From the NCBI GenBank assembly GCA_013396755.1, contig VWZF01006833.1, positions 1,368,796 through 1,432,795 on the forward strand: a DNA stretch of 64,000 nt. Direction: 5' to 3'. Below the pieces are notes generated by a model. The model was not told where the DNA came from, made no database searches, and saw nothing but the letters and a program-made list of their open reading frames with translations. Source of the DNA: Sclerurus mexicanus (Eukaryota > Chordata > Aves > Passeriformes > Furnariidae). The translations under genes and the position numbers were made by a program. Of the stretch, positions 24,959-41,100 are shown piece after piece (within the stretch, counting starts at the first letter, position 1; each line of letters opens with the position of its first letter).

Positions 24959-26521
24959 CTGTCAGGTTACAAAGCAAGGTATTCTTAGTAGGCCAAAAAA
25001 ACAGAGAATAATTTATAGTCTTTTGTCAACTGGTTTTTATTATCACTGTGATAATAATGCTCTTTGTATGCTCCTGATCATGTAAATATCAAAACTCAAA
25101 AAAAATTGAACTGAAGATAAAGTACTGAGTTGTAAACTCATTTTTTGGCAGCATGAGCTACTTGAAGCACCAAGTTCAGCAGAACAATAGTCACATTATT
25201 CATTAAAGAATTGTGGCACAAGACACTGCTCTGAAATCAAGTTAGTCAGAAAAGTAAAAGCATAGTGCTTTTTCATGTATTTCAGATCTGCTATTCCACT
25301 TGCTCTTGAGAAAAGCCCCACATCAGGCTCTAATTCAGCTGACACCTTTTGAGTTCTCACAGAGAAAACTAATGCCTAACATTCACCACATCAGCTAACG
25401 TATCATGATCCAACTAGGGCCTGCAAGTGGTTGAATTCAGCCTTTCTCCACTGTCTCTACAGCAAGGACACTCCCTGTGCTTTCCTTTGACCTTCACTGG
25501 CAATAGGCACACTCTCCAGATGTGTCTTCAAGCCCTGCCTTCCTTACGCTCCCACTGGATCAACACTGTCGTTGTTATAGATGTGCAAGGGTACATTTAT
25601 TGCCTGTTGGTGCTGCAGCTGGAGAGAAGAAAAAGTTTAGATTTCTTCTCTGATGGAAAGAGGTGAGGTGATTTACTGGAGCAAAGTGTCATCCCAGAAC
25701 TCAGGACCGGCATCTTCAGCTACAATGGTCAGCCTACTTGATGTGGTTCATTAGGGAAACAGGTTCACTTAGTCATCAAAGAAGGAAGCATTGAGAGTAT
25801 GTTCAGTGCTGTTCCTAGTAAGAACTGTGGGAGATTGCAATGAAATTCTGCAATGGAAAATATCTTTGGGAAGGTAGTAGGCTGCTGTGAGTTTACAAAA
25901 AATGGTGGTGTGATAAACAGCAAGAGATTAGGCTTATATAGCAAAGATAACTAGTAATTATCCAGCAAAACACATTATATTCAATGCCAAGTATTTCAAG
26001 AATGATGACATACCTCTCTGCAGCAGAAAAGGTAGTTTGAAAGTTCATAGTATGAATTAATGCCTTTCTTTGCCCCAATATACAATCATGCTATACAAGT
26101 TGACTTGATACAGACTTTTTCTGCTAAATGGAGCGTTAAAAGGATTCTGAAGTGTTTATAAACTAAAAAAAAGCGATCCTCCAACTTTTGTCATACTGAT
26201 TAAGAGTATCATCCTTCAAAGACTCCAACAGAAACAAAGGCAGCAGATGCTGAGTCATCACCCAGGTACTTCATAATACTAACAGCAAAGGTCAAACAAG
26301 TGGAGCAATCCAAAGAGTGCCAGGATGACTTAAGTTTGTGGATGAACAGGTTCAGTGTCAAGGGAGTGAAGATATAGGTCCCAAACTCATTTCTGCCTCA
26401 GCAACTCATTCAACAGCTCAGTGGTCCACCTTGTAATGCCTACTTTTTGACAGTATTTTCACAAACAAAAAAGATCCTGACTCTAACAATGCTTTACTTG
26501 TACTGAATTTAGCGGTCATTC

Positions 26522-26525
<4 letters not shown>

Positions 26526-26560
<35 letters not shown>
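26526..26560 (+). repeat. Poly-A tract, 35 bp uninterrupted
   Basis: An uninterrupted run of 35 A in intron 9, the longest homopolymer in the window. It reads as poly-T on the transcribed strand. I could not recognise a retrocopy upstream of it or flanking target-site duplications. Confidence 0.9.
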
Positions 26561-26562
<2 letters not shown>

Positions 26563-26684
26563 CTTCCCAGAGTCTTTATCCAACCTGCCTTATAGTTTGT
26601 TTCATATTCTATTCTTTCTAATTCTGAATCAGGTTCATTTGTCCCAACTCTCAAACATACAAACACCTAGATGAGCCTCCTGAT

Positions 26685-26743
26685 TATCATTATATAATGT
26701 GTATATATCATTATATAATGTGTATAATTATATTGTATAATGT
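26685..26743. repeat. AT-rich tandem repeat, about 21-bp unit
   Basis: Two adjacent copies of ATCATTATATAATGTGTATA are followed by a degenerate third. The unit itself contains the palindrome ATTATATAAT. Confidence 0.75.
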
Positions 26744-27302
26744 GATTTAGGGCCTTTAACCGATTAAAATATCAGATTTAAGAAGAACTCAACAACATAC
26801 TCTTTGCTGACATTTAACATTTTTAAATTTGAATGTTGCAGGATTCTGCTTTTTCTTTAGTAATTCGGAAGTGATAAGGTTTCATGAAAAAAATAAAGAT
26901 ATGCTAATTAGATTTCACGGGTCATACATAAAGATTTCTTATCAAGAAAAAAATGGAGAGTTTAGCTTTTTATTAGCACTTTATGAAGTCATTCTAACAT
27001 AGTGAAAATAGTTGTAAAATAGTACAAAAAATATAGTTTCATGGAAGATTCTCGTTTCCTCGCATTTTATGAACACTGTCCTGTTGATATTGACTAAAGG
27101 CCATTCGAAAAGCAATGGAAAATCAGTCCAGAAATTAGACAGACAGATGACTGACAGAGCTGAGCTCCTGCATACATTTTGCTTTTGGATAAGAAATCCT
27201 CTCACAAAAGCATAGTAAAATGTCTTTTTCTCAGAAAACTTTAAATAATTCTCTTTTCAAAGAATACAGATTACTTTAAAAGAATTCTGAATTAATACCT
27301 TT

Positions 27303-27344
27303 GTTATGAATATTGCTCGTCTGGTTATGAATATTGCTTGTCTG
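27303..27344. repeat. 21-bp tandem duplication
   Basis: Two copies of a 21-bp unit beginning GTTATGAATATTGCT differ at one base (CTCGTCTG versus CTTGTCTG), which suggests a recent local duplication in intron 9. Confidence 0.85.
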
Positions 27345-27874
27345 TTCTAAGGATATATAAGCTTCTGATTTACTTCAGTGTCAGTTAGGGATATGTTTAA
27401 GTACCTTGCTGGATAGAAACCTAAAAGAACACTGATTACAATCCTTCTCTCTATTTGATGAATATTTGGGAAGAACTAGTAAGCACAGCAAGCCTGGCAA
27501 TTCTCACTAAGATGTAAACCAGAAGTAAGATCACTAGACTCTTTTCATGCTGTTCATAAGATCTGTAACATAAAAGCAGCATGAATTATCGCTACTTTTA
27601 GTAAGGCTTCTAAAACACTTACCACAAATAGTTTACTTTTCCAGCCTTTTGGTGAACAAAGTACCATTTCCCTCTGTACCATTAGCTTGCTTTTCTGTTC
27701 TTTGCTTAGTTCCTGTTTTTCTTTGGCTATTTCCACTTTTATAACATGCATGGTAAACAAGACTGGTTTTTTTCTGTAATTCATTGCACAATTTGTACAT
27801 GTTCTAATCTATAAAATATTTTTATCCTTGTCTTAAGAACAAGGCTGTTCAGAAAGTACAATTTCCATCACTAC

Positions 27875-28081
27875 CTGAGCTTCTTCTTGTTGCTTCTTCA
27901 GTTGTTCCAGCATCTGCTGAAATTCTGCCTCTTTCTGCTCTGCTTCTTCCATGGTTGCTTGATTCTGTTCTTCATAGGCCATGGCAACCACAGCCAGGAT
28001 CAAGTTGATCAGGTAGAAAGAGCCCAGAAAAATCACCAGAACAAAAAATATCATGTATGTCTTCCCGGCAGCACGCAGTGT
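27875..28081 (-). CDS. SCN3A: SCN3A coding exon 9 (IS6 and start of I-II loop)
   Basis: 207 nt, phase 0, residues about 393-461. TLRAAGKTYMIFFVLVIFLG is followed by SFYLINLILAVVAMAYEEQN, the pore-lining IS6 helix with its conserved asparagine. The charged helix EEAEQKEAEFQQMLEQLKKQ that opens the I-II loop comes next. Donor CAG|GTAGTG ends at EEAQ, the same junction as in other vertebrate sodium channels. Confidence 0.97.
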
Positions 28082-29202
<1,121 letters not shown>

Positions 29203-29266
29203 CCTGCATCAGAGCTATTACCACAAAGTAGGGCATCTCTTTGTCCTTCCAAAATATAAAAATGAG
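29203..29266 (-). CDS. SCN3A: SCN3A coding exon 7 (IS5-P extracellular loop)
   Basis: 64 nt, residues about 324-345. With the flanking bases it reads THFYILEGQRDALLCGNSSD and then AG. It is part of the extracellular turret before the domain I pore and carries an N-glycosylation sequon (NSS) and a conserved cysteine. It is too short to appear as an open frame by itself. It was found from its homology and from its acceptor (ACACAG) and donor (GG|GTAAGA), which keep frame exactly. Confidence 0.94.
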
Positions 29267-29569
29267 CTGTGTAGAAAGCATTAGAAATATATGTGAATAA
29301 ATGAAATAAACATGAAAGTGCTACAAAGTAAAATAAAAATAAACTGTTAACTCAAAATGGCAGGCTGCTGATGAGTTTGTAGCTTGTTTAGGAACCTCTC
29401 TGGTTATTATACTTTTTCATCGTATATATTTCATCTCTGTCAGTCAATGACTGTAAGCAGTTCTACATAAGGCAGAAATATACACCACACAATGTTCTTT
29501 GTTTGATCACAAATAGTTACATATTTTAGACACAAAAATATTAAAAATAGTTATATCAGACATTCTTAC
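29267..29569 (-). other. SCN3A: SCN3A intron 6
   Basis: 303-nt AT-rich GT-AG intron with donor A|GTAAGA. Nothing else was seen. Confidence 0.9.
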
Positions 29570-29842
29570 TTTCGTCCTCAATGTAATCCTTCCAGTTAAA
29601 TGTGCTCACTGTCATATTAACAAATGTACCATTTTCATTCATTGTGCTGTTAAAGTAGGAAATAATGTTTATTTCAAAAGTAGAATTGTCTGGAGGCCAC
29701 TGCAGGCATTTATTCCTCAAGTTGCCCATGAACAGCTGCAGCCCTATTAGTGCAAATACACTCAGACAAAACACTGTCAGGATCATCACATCTGAGAGCT
29801 TCTTCACAGACTGAATTAGGGCTCCCACAATAGTCTTCAGGC
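29570..29842 (-). CDS. SCN3A: SCN3A coding exon 6 (IS5 and extracellular loop)
   Basis: 273 nt, entering in phase 1 (completing a glycine) and ending one base into a codon, residues about 233-324. It encodes the S4-S5 linker (LKTIVGALIQSVKKLSDV), the S5 helix (MILTVFCLSVFALIGLQLFM) and a large glycosylated turret. Four N-glycosylation sequons are present in the turret (NST twice, NGT, NMT). The FVNMTVSTFNWKDYIEDE stretch matches SCN3A, whose paralogue SCN2A differs strongly here. Confidence 0.97.
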
Positions 29843-30854
<1,012 letters not shown>

Positions 30855-30946
30855 CTGGAATTACAGAAATAGTTTTCAAAGCTCTCAATACTCTGAAAGT
30901 TCGAAGAGCTGAAACATTGCCTAGGTTTACAAATTCTGTTACATAC
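30855..30946 (-). CDS. SCN3A: SCN3A exon 5N (neonatal form, IS3-S4)
   Basis: 92 nt, same phase and length as exon 5A. It encodes [20 protein letters not shown] and [11 protein letters not shown], differing from 5A by a single residue, asparagine for aspartate at about residue 209. At the DNA level I count 20 differences in 92 bases, nearly all silent. This shows an old duplication held under strong protein constraint. In mammals 5N predominates in fetal and neonatal brain and the residue change alters gating. Mammalian SCN3A 5N has serine at this place, as I recall. The acceptor is TACAG|GTATG and the donor G|GTAAGA. Confidence 0.97.
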
Positions 30947-31453
30947 CTGTAGGATTAAATCACAGTTATTCAGAATTGAGGCAGAGTTTATACTAATTAT
31001 GTGGGTCTTCAAAACCTCTGTGGCAATACTAGCAGTCATACTTCAAAATTTACCTGTCTCTTCAGTACATCTCACTTTAGTAATTATTTTCATCAATTTT
31101 TCTTAAATGTCATTGAAGTGAAACTCACTGATTCCTATTTGAACAGCTAATTAAACTAATTAGCTTGTAATGGGACGGTGACATGAAGTCAAAGGGATGG
31201 CTTCATTTCTGGTGAGCAGAAAAATGTAGGACATGAAATTAGCGTCCCTCGGCAGTAATTACTGTAGTGGCTGACACTCTGTGTCGGCTTCTGCCGTATT
31301 TTACTTTGAGTTGTGAGTACTAAAATGTGTCATACGGTGTCTGAACTTCACAGGTTGCAGAAATTAAATATTTTTAAATATATGCACTTAATAGAATAAT
31401 ATTTACCACTAATTTCATGCCCTAAAAGCTTTAAAAGTTCTTGAACCACTTAC
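30947..31453 (-). other. SCN3A: SCN3A intron 4
   Basis: 0.5 kb GT-AG intron with donor GC|GTAAGT, leading to exon 5N first. Nothing else was recognised, though elements controlling exon 5 choice would be expected here or in the 96-nt spacer. Confidence 0.87.
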
Positions 31454-31582
31454 GCCATTAAAATGACACTGAAGTCAAGCCAGTTCCATGGGTCTCGCAG
31501 GAAAGTAAAACCTTCTAAGCAGAAGCCCCTTGCAAGAATTTTGATAAGTGATTCAAAGGTATAAATTCCAGTGAAAGTGTAC
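31454..31582 (-). CDS. SCN3A: SCN3A coding exon 4 (IS2 to IS3)
   Basis: 129 nt, residues about 159-202. It encodes YTFTGIYTFESLIKILARGF (IS2 with its gating-charge-transfer acidic residue), the S2-S3 loop CLEGFTFLRDPWNWLD and S3 (FSVILMA). It has glycine where the family usually has aspartate in CLEDFTF. The acceptor is TTTTCAG and the donor GC|GTAAGT. Confidence 0.96.
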
Positions 31583-34154
<2,572 letters not shown>

Positions 34155-34273
34155 GAATGTACCAAAATTTTGATAGCAATTTTCCTGATGGGATTAAAAG
34201 GAGTTAAAATATACAAGGCAGATGTGGCACTGAATCGGAAAATTGCTTTCCCCTTATTCAATACTATGAAAGT
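34155..34273 (-). CDS. SCN3A: SCN3A coding exon 2 (pre-IS1)
   Basis: 119 nt, residues about 90-129. It encodes TFIVLNKGKAIFRFSATSAL followed by YILTPFNPIRKIAIKILVHS, the cytoplasmic segment just before IS1. AIFRFSATSALYIL fits SCN3A (IFR), SCN2A having ISR. It ends two bases into a serine codon immediately before the AT of the U12 intron. It is too short and interrupted to appear as a long open frame and was identified from homology. The acceptor is TTTTGCAG. Confidence 0.95.
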
Positions 34274-37200
34274 CTGCAAAAAAGAAATATAAAATTAAAA
34301 TACAGTGTTGACTACAGAAATGTCTTCACCTCGTAGTAGAAGTTTCCATTCTCCACCTGAGAGGTACAAGTTCCATTCTACTGTCTACCTGTGGCAGGAA
34401 AATAACTTATTTCCGTGAATAGAGTGGATTAAGCCAATTCTCCAATCTGCAAAATTTCCTAGCATGTGGACTGAATTCTGATGATATTAAAATTGGTGGG
34501 AATTATAAAAAACAATGACAGTTTATCAATAATAGCAAGATGCAGCATTTTATCACTAAAATATTTCAGTTTTATTTCTAATGAAGTCTCTGATTAAAGT
34601 GAGAGTTTCAGATTAATCAAATACATTCTACCTTGTGAGCAAACACAGACAAGACCAAAATAGCAAAAGGGCAATTCTAAATACCAGTTTGTCTTTGGAA
34701 CAAATACTTGACAGAATTATATACACATACATATGGTGTCAAGGAGAAATACCTGTTACTACACAACCAACTATAATTTTAAAATAATCTTGCTTTCATT
34801 TTATATTTTACATACTACCAATATCAATTACATGTATCTTCTAAAAATATATCTGTGAAAAAATAAAAAGGATTAATAAATTACTAGCTGGCATAGTTCT
34901 GAGCAGTCTGAGACAAACATACACCAGAATTAGGCATCCTATGGCAACAAACCTTTTTTTCCAAAAATTGCTGGTTTTGTTTCTAACAATGTGCTCTTAT
35001 TTTCCCTATATGTGAGCGGCAAATTTAGCTAGTTATTACCCTTTTTAAATTTGACCCGATAAACCTGTGGTTTGTGTTCATTTTATTCTGTTCCTGTTGG
35101 CAGTCATTGCCTCAGTGCATTTGTGTGTGAATGAGGTTTACTTGCATCTCTGGTACTGCTTGAAATTTCTTCAGGACATAACTATTCTTCATTCCTTTTG
35201 CTCTTTGTTGATGGTAATGGCTCTGCTTTGTGTTAGCACAATCGAGTCTTTGTTCCGCTCTCAGCAGAGCTATACAGTATCACTGTTCTCCACGTTGATT
35301 TCCATTCTCTACGAAAACTTGGCTGTGATCAGAAAAATGCTGCCCTCTCCGCGGCCCTCGCTGCCTATCTGGTCTGCCATCTCTGGCAGGGAAAGAAAAC
35401 CTCTGCACGGTGGGAAAGAAAATAGGAATAGAAAACAGGAGTGTTGCTGGTGCCTGTTCACAGAACAATATCAAGCAGACACTGAGGGCGGCAGAGAATG
35501 GATGCTCACTCATTGGCATTTCTCTGTGCCCTACAGTCCTTCACCCAGCTGGAAATGCTAGAAAGATGCTGCCTGTCCCAAGGTCACTGCTGCTGCAGAG
35601 CCTGAAAGACTACAATTCATGTATGATTTTCTCTGCACTGACAAGTCAATGATTAAGAGGAGTTTCTACTATACACTGGAGGAGGGATGACTAATTCTAG
35701 CCCATCATTTAAGATGCCCATTTGTTTTCTGTTAAGCATAGTTAGACTCGTACATAATATAAATACAAATGTCACCTGTGACAAAAGTTTACAGTTTAGT
35801 AATTGCTCTTATAGACTAAAAAGTCCATCAGTGGTCTGAGTTTTTACACTTTTGTTCCAAGAAATCTGACTACTTTTTCTGATCAATGGGGGTTAGAAAC
35901 TATATTTCAGTACTTCTCAGGCTCTTCCTTGATACTTCACTTGCAGAAGACTTGTTCAGATAACTTTATCCCTGAACTTAGGTATGCAACTTTATTCCTG
36001 ATCTTATTTTTTGCAGAAAAGAGCTTAGTGCAGACAATTATATTGTAAGCAAGAATTTGCACGAAACTGTTGATACAATCCAAACCATTTAAATTAAAAT
36101 AAGCCTCAGCAATCCTTCTTTGAGCTTTCATTTCTTTACATTTTTTTAATAATGTGAATATTTGTACTATTTACAGCACTGTTTATTTAACTTTGGCAAC
36201 TGTTAGGTTATGCAATTGCATACAGATTCTGCTTTATTTTCTGCTCCTATTACCAAATCCATAATTTTTAAGCCAGTTTTGCAAAACAAAGTCAATCACA
36301 AATTTAGCCACGAAACTGAGAGTACTATTTGCGTGATTTTTTTTTTTCTTCTAAAAAGCAGAGTTTCCTTAGAGTTTAAAATATTTTATGTCTTGATTTC
36401 TTTAGAGTTGCTCAATGTCAAGTTTCTTATCTTGATGGCAGCCTGGAATGCTTCAAGCCCTCATGAGAGCAACTGTGTCCATTTCTTTCTGTTTCAGAAA
36501 GATGGGAAAAGATAATCCCAAGCACTTATTTGTAAAATGCCTTCTGCATTTTTTAATTTAGGGGTGTTATCCACATCCTCATCTTCCTTCACTCTCCTTA
36601 CCCACAACACTTTGCAGGTCTATCAGGAACTGAGAGAACATCTTGATACTGCTAAAGAAGCACACAAATAAACAAGAATATAGAGGAAAACCTGCTCTGT
36701 ACCTTTCACTAATCACTGCAGGACATAAGATACTTTTAACTATTCCCAGGCTGGACTATTTCAGACCCTGGAGGAGTTTAAAATGGTCTACAACTAATCC
36801 CAGCTGTGGAGGTATAGGTGTTTGTTCCTTGTCTTTCTCTTAAGTCCAATAATAATAATGTTCCCAGACTGAATGCATTATTGCTACAAGATCAAACCCC
36901 ACATACTCTAACACAGATCCTGACTTTCAAAAGGTCAAACTTTTCACTTAGATGGAACTTCTTGAACTATTCTTTTTATATCCAAGTCCCTGGCTTGCAG
37001 ATCATGTGAAAAGGAAGACTGTGTATGACTGTGTATGACTGTGTAAATTGGAGGGGAAAATGCACCTCTTTCAGGAGTTTAATTTTTCATGGAGCACAAC
37101 TGTTCTACTAATGGTGTGTTACAGGCTCACACTTAACTCAGAAACATTGCTTTTATCTTACAACATGTAACTCTTGCTCTGCTCTTTCTGTATGAAAGCC

Positions 37201-37826
37201 CTTCAGAAGACACAAAATATCTTTTTCTCATCCCTTCCTCAAACCCCAGCTTTTCCATGGCATCTGTTCCCACTGCTGTGCAGTAGAGATCTACCATAGC
37301 AATCCCAAGCACCTCAAACAATAGTTTTCATTGTGGTAGTATCATATGAGCCAAGACTTACACAGTCTCTATATGCTACATATATAGATATATTGCATAC
37401 ATACATATGTATGTTTACGTATGTTATATAGGTATAGCAGAAACAAAGAATATGGTTACATTCCTTTATTTCACTAACTTGGATGGATGCTACTTGGTTA
37501 TCTACAACTATGTCCATTGAAAAACCATGCTTGGAAGATCTTTTTTGTCATATCCACTCTTACTGTATTGAAATCAGGAAAATTCATTCATGTTCTCAAG
37601 TTCAGGCAAGATCAAGGAAGCTCCATCTTCCTTACAGTGAAATAAATAACAAGTAACTCAATGGAATTGAAGCAATCACAATATAGGAGAGCATAAATCA
37701 GTTCTGTTAAATGAAAGGATGTTTCTGTATATTTAGTGGATCAATAGCTCTAACCATCATATTTTGGGATTAAACTTCTAGTATAGAAAATTATATTCTA
37801 TTTTGTGCAAAACATTATTCACTCAC
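34274..37826 (-). other. SCN3A: SCN3A intron 1 (between coding exons 1 and 2)
   Basis: 3.55 kb GT-AG intron with donor AAA|GTGAGT. A CpG-containing, GC-richer patch near 35330-35480 stands out from the AT-rich background. The 164-residue plus-strand open frame at 35067-35561 over it shows no recognisable domain. A 10-bp tandem repeat lies at 37017-37045. Confidence 0.86.
37017..37045. repeat. 10-bp tandem repeat (GTGTATGACT)
   Basis: Nearly three copies of GTGTATGACT in intron 1. Simple tandem duplication. Confidence 0.85.
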
Positions 37827-38102
37827 TTTTTTATTGATATAATATGGGTCCAGGTCTTCCAAAGGTTCAGATACCATTCCTGGAGGTATGTCACCATAAA
37901 TAAATGGCAGCGTCTTTCCTGCCTCCAAGTCACTGTTTGGTTTTGGACCATTTTCGTCGTCATCATCTGTACGTTCTTGTTTGGGCTTTTTAGCTTTTTC
38001 TTCTGCACAACGCTTTTCAATAGCTGCGAGAGAATCTCTAGTAAAATAGCGGAAGCTTTCAGGTCCAGGTGGTGCCAGCAGTGCCTGTGCCATGTTTTCA
38101 TC
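37827..38102 (-). CDS. SCN3A: SCN3A first coding exon (N-terminus)
   Basis: 276-nt exon with nine bases of 5'UTR (GATGAAAAC) and 267 coding bases, residues 1-89. Translation starts at the ATG at 38093-38091, in a strong context (A at -3, G at +4), giving MAQALLAPPGPESFRYFTRD and later LPFIYGDIPPGMVSEPLED, the conserved cytoplasmic N-terminal domain. MAQALL and EKRCAEEKAKKPK fit SCN3A; DDENGPKPNSDLEAGK is shared with SCN2A. An out-of-frame ATG lies eight bases upstream at 38101. The acceptor is ATTTGCAG and the donor GTGAGT, ending cleanly after the codons for INKK. Confidence 0.96.
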
Positions 38103-41100
38103 CTGCAAATTTAATTACTTTTAGCTCCTCGCATAAGAAGGACCTATAAAAGAAAATTAAATAATTTAAGCAAACTAGATTGTACCAATAGAAAACAAGC
38201 CAACACTTGTTCAGAAACTTTTTCCAGGCATAAATAGCAATAGAAGCAGCATATTTCAAGGCTGAACAAAAGTTAAAAGCAACTGCTCAGAATTTATTTG
38301 TATTTTTCAGCTTTTTCCTGATGATCCAGAAAAAGACACTATTTCTGCCCACAAACACTTCTTTGCCTCTGTTCTTGGACTCTCTCACTTAGAGCAAACT
38401 GCTGATAGAAGTGTTCTAACAGTATAGCTTTATTTTTTTTTTTTTTTAACAGCAAATATAAACATATGTTCCGTGATGTACTCTGGAAAATTGTAAACCT
38501 ATATTTTACTACTTAATAGATTTTTATCTTCCCATATTTTTTCAAGTATCAGTAATACAACTTTACAAACACTTTCATTAAAGAAAAAAAAGTTTTGCAC
38601 AATCTGTGCTCTTTAAATGACAGCAACTGAATTATGGGAGGAACACGAGTAATTCTTTCCTACTGACAATTAACTGTGGCGAAGGCTAATGTTAGATACC
38701 AAAGGTTAGGTTGCATTTATTGACTGTCTGTGAGCTGTGAATCAAAACCACAGACCTTTTAAGAAAAAGAAAACAGGATGTACAACCAAGACTATGTGGG
38801 AAAAGATGCTGCTTCTGATTTTTTGCAAGGCAAGTGTCATAGTATCATTTCAGACTGAAACTAGTTTGAAATCTAAGACTCTGGTTTCTCTGTGAATGTC
38901 TTTAGAGCCAGTGCTGGATGATGCTGCTTTATCCTGCTCTCTGCACTGAACCCTCCTCTGTACAGCAGATCCCTCTATGATGCCCTGCAGTGCATCAGCT
39001 GAAAGGAGGGTTATTTTCTCTCTTCCAAGTCCTTCTGCAGCAGGACCAGTTATTTAAACTGATGCACTGTACAGCACAGCTGAGAGGTCTGAATAGCCAG
39101 AGGAAGAGAATGGCAGAAGGAAGGCAGATCTGGTTAAGGAGTGGTGCCACCAGGGAGGAAGTTATAGCCTTACTTGATATCTACTTTGCAATAGTTTGCG
39201 GCATAGTGTTGTAAAAATTTAAAATACGAAAACCAATTTTAAGAATGAGTTTCATTGCTTAACTAATGAGTTTTAATTATTTTCTGTACTTGTAGCCATG
39301 CAACCTTCCCTATGTTACTTAATGAATGTGCAACATCTGTATCCTATTCTATTCATTTGTATTCATTCGATAGTCTTTCTCTTAGAGCTTCTTGCCTGTC
39401 TTATGGCAGTTTGTAGAAATCCACACACAAACAAAGTACTCCAGTAGTGATCTAAGATGTAAGAAGGCAGAGGCTGATGTTAAAAAGCACTTGCAAAATC
39501 TAGAGTAGGAAACTGGAGGAAATAAACGAAACAGTATATTCCTAAATCTGAATTACCAATCCAATGACATGGTGGGTAAACATGTTCCTCTGGCACCTCA
39601 AGTCTTTATCTCTGGAGTGGGTTTACAGCACAGCACTGGTGTGGACAATCAGCACTGACATCACTGAAATAATTTGGTTGGTAGATTATAGCACCATCAG
39701 CTAAGTAACACAAGACCAGACCTGAGGTACCTGACCATAAATTAATAAATAAAATACACTGTACCACAGACACAAAGAAAGCTTCTCTCAAGAAATATCC
39801 TGGAGAACTATGAGTTAATGTAGTGTGCAGAATGACAGAGATCCTGGAGTGGCTGGAGGTACAGATGCAGTATAAATGGAGAAATAAATCGTAAAGCCAG
39901 CCAGAGTCTCCAGCAGGCAACCTTATCATGTGTTTCTAAGCTGAAACTTCTGCTACTCATTTTTACTTTATAGAAGATGTAAGCCTTTGCTGATCCCTCC
40001 CCCCTCTTTTTTTTTTTTTTTGGTTAATTAATGTAAATCCCAATTATAAGGATCCTAAACTCAAACTTGTCCTTTATTTCAGAATTAAAAGAACATTCAT
40101 TCTCTGGATACAGTCCTCAGTCCTTTGATTATTGCTTTTGCCCATGCAGGATTAATAAACTAAGAAGATGTTCAAGGTTTCCCTTTGGTCTTTCTGAATA
40201 AATCATTGCTTTATTCCACACTTTCCAGGTCTGTGATTCAACTTCTCGACCTAGGTGGCTTTTCTATGAAACTAGTCTTAAAAGGTGCATCCAAATAGAG
40301 TCATCAGTGGGTCTGTCTTGTCTTTATAGTTCAGTGCATTTGTTTAGGCTGTTTTTCATGCATTAACAGTTACAGGTATGAATGCTATAACAAAATGCAC
40401 TGCCCTCACTTGAAATAAATGCATTTGTATTCCTAGAAGTCCACAAAGAGGCCAATGAGTGACTGGGGAAACTATTAGCAGGCTTGGCGTTTCACTATAT
40501 TTCTCAGCCAGGCAAAAAATCATGCTTGAAAACAGTTCTCCTGACAAGCTGGAAACCTTGCTTGAGACCTGCCTCCTCTACTCGCCAGCACAATTGTATC
40601 TTTCCTGGCTGCTGCTATTGGAGAAGAAGGGTTTTCCCATACTAAATATACCCCAAGCATTTTCATTCAGATGACAAAGCGTAATAGAAAAACACAGAAA
40701 TAGTATTTGATTCATGTTGCTACACATGCATTAATTTAAGAGAATAATGAAACAAAAGGTGTTCTGTTCCCTGTACTGAGCCCCGCATAAGCTCTTAGCA
40801 GTCCTTGAATGATGAACCACCCATTTGTTAGTGATAGCTTCCCTCTCCTTCCTTGGCTGGTTTTAAAATCATTTGTTATCTGGTAACTAAACTGCCAGGA
40901 CATGAATGATACTAGGCAGAATTCAGACATTCTGTATACATAATAAGTCAGAATAAATTTCTTTAAAAAACAATCTTTAAAGAAATAGTCTCAAAAATAT
41001 GTGTGGTAGGCCTCTCAGTACCCAATGCTGCTCAGCAAAGACAGTTTTAAGCATTTGAAATACAATTTGGGCCTAGATACCATATGTATAATGGTCTATA

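Larger units (their letters stand above)
24959..27874 (-). other. SCN3A: SCN3A intron 9
   Basis: 2.9 kb GT-AG intron with donor CAG|GTAGTG and a weak polypyrimidine tract before the acceptor. It contains a 35-bp poly-A at 26526-26560, a 21-bp tandem repeat at 26685-26743 and a 21-bp duplication at 27303-27344. Confidence 0.87.
34264..38101 (-). other. Overlapping upstream ORF on the SCN3A mRNA (94 codons, spliced)
   Basis: An ATG eight bases before the SCN3A start, at 38101-38099, opens the +1 frame relative to the channel. It stays open through the whole first coding exon, crosses the splice to exon 2 and stops at TAG (34266-34264). It has A at -3 if the upstream exon ends CAG|G. Ribosomes reaching the SCN3A start must scan past it. 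The peptide looks like an out-of-frame shadow of the channel sequence, so any effect is more likely regulatory than through the peptide. Confidence 0.5.

Noticed and set aside
35067..35561. 164-residue plus-strand open frame in SCN3A intron 1
   Set aside because: No recognisable domain, low-complexity composition, no splice or start context, overlapping open frames on both strands. Treated as chance within a GC-richer patch.
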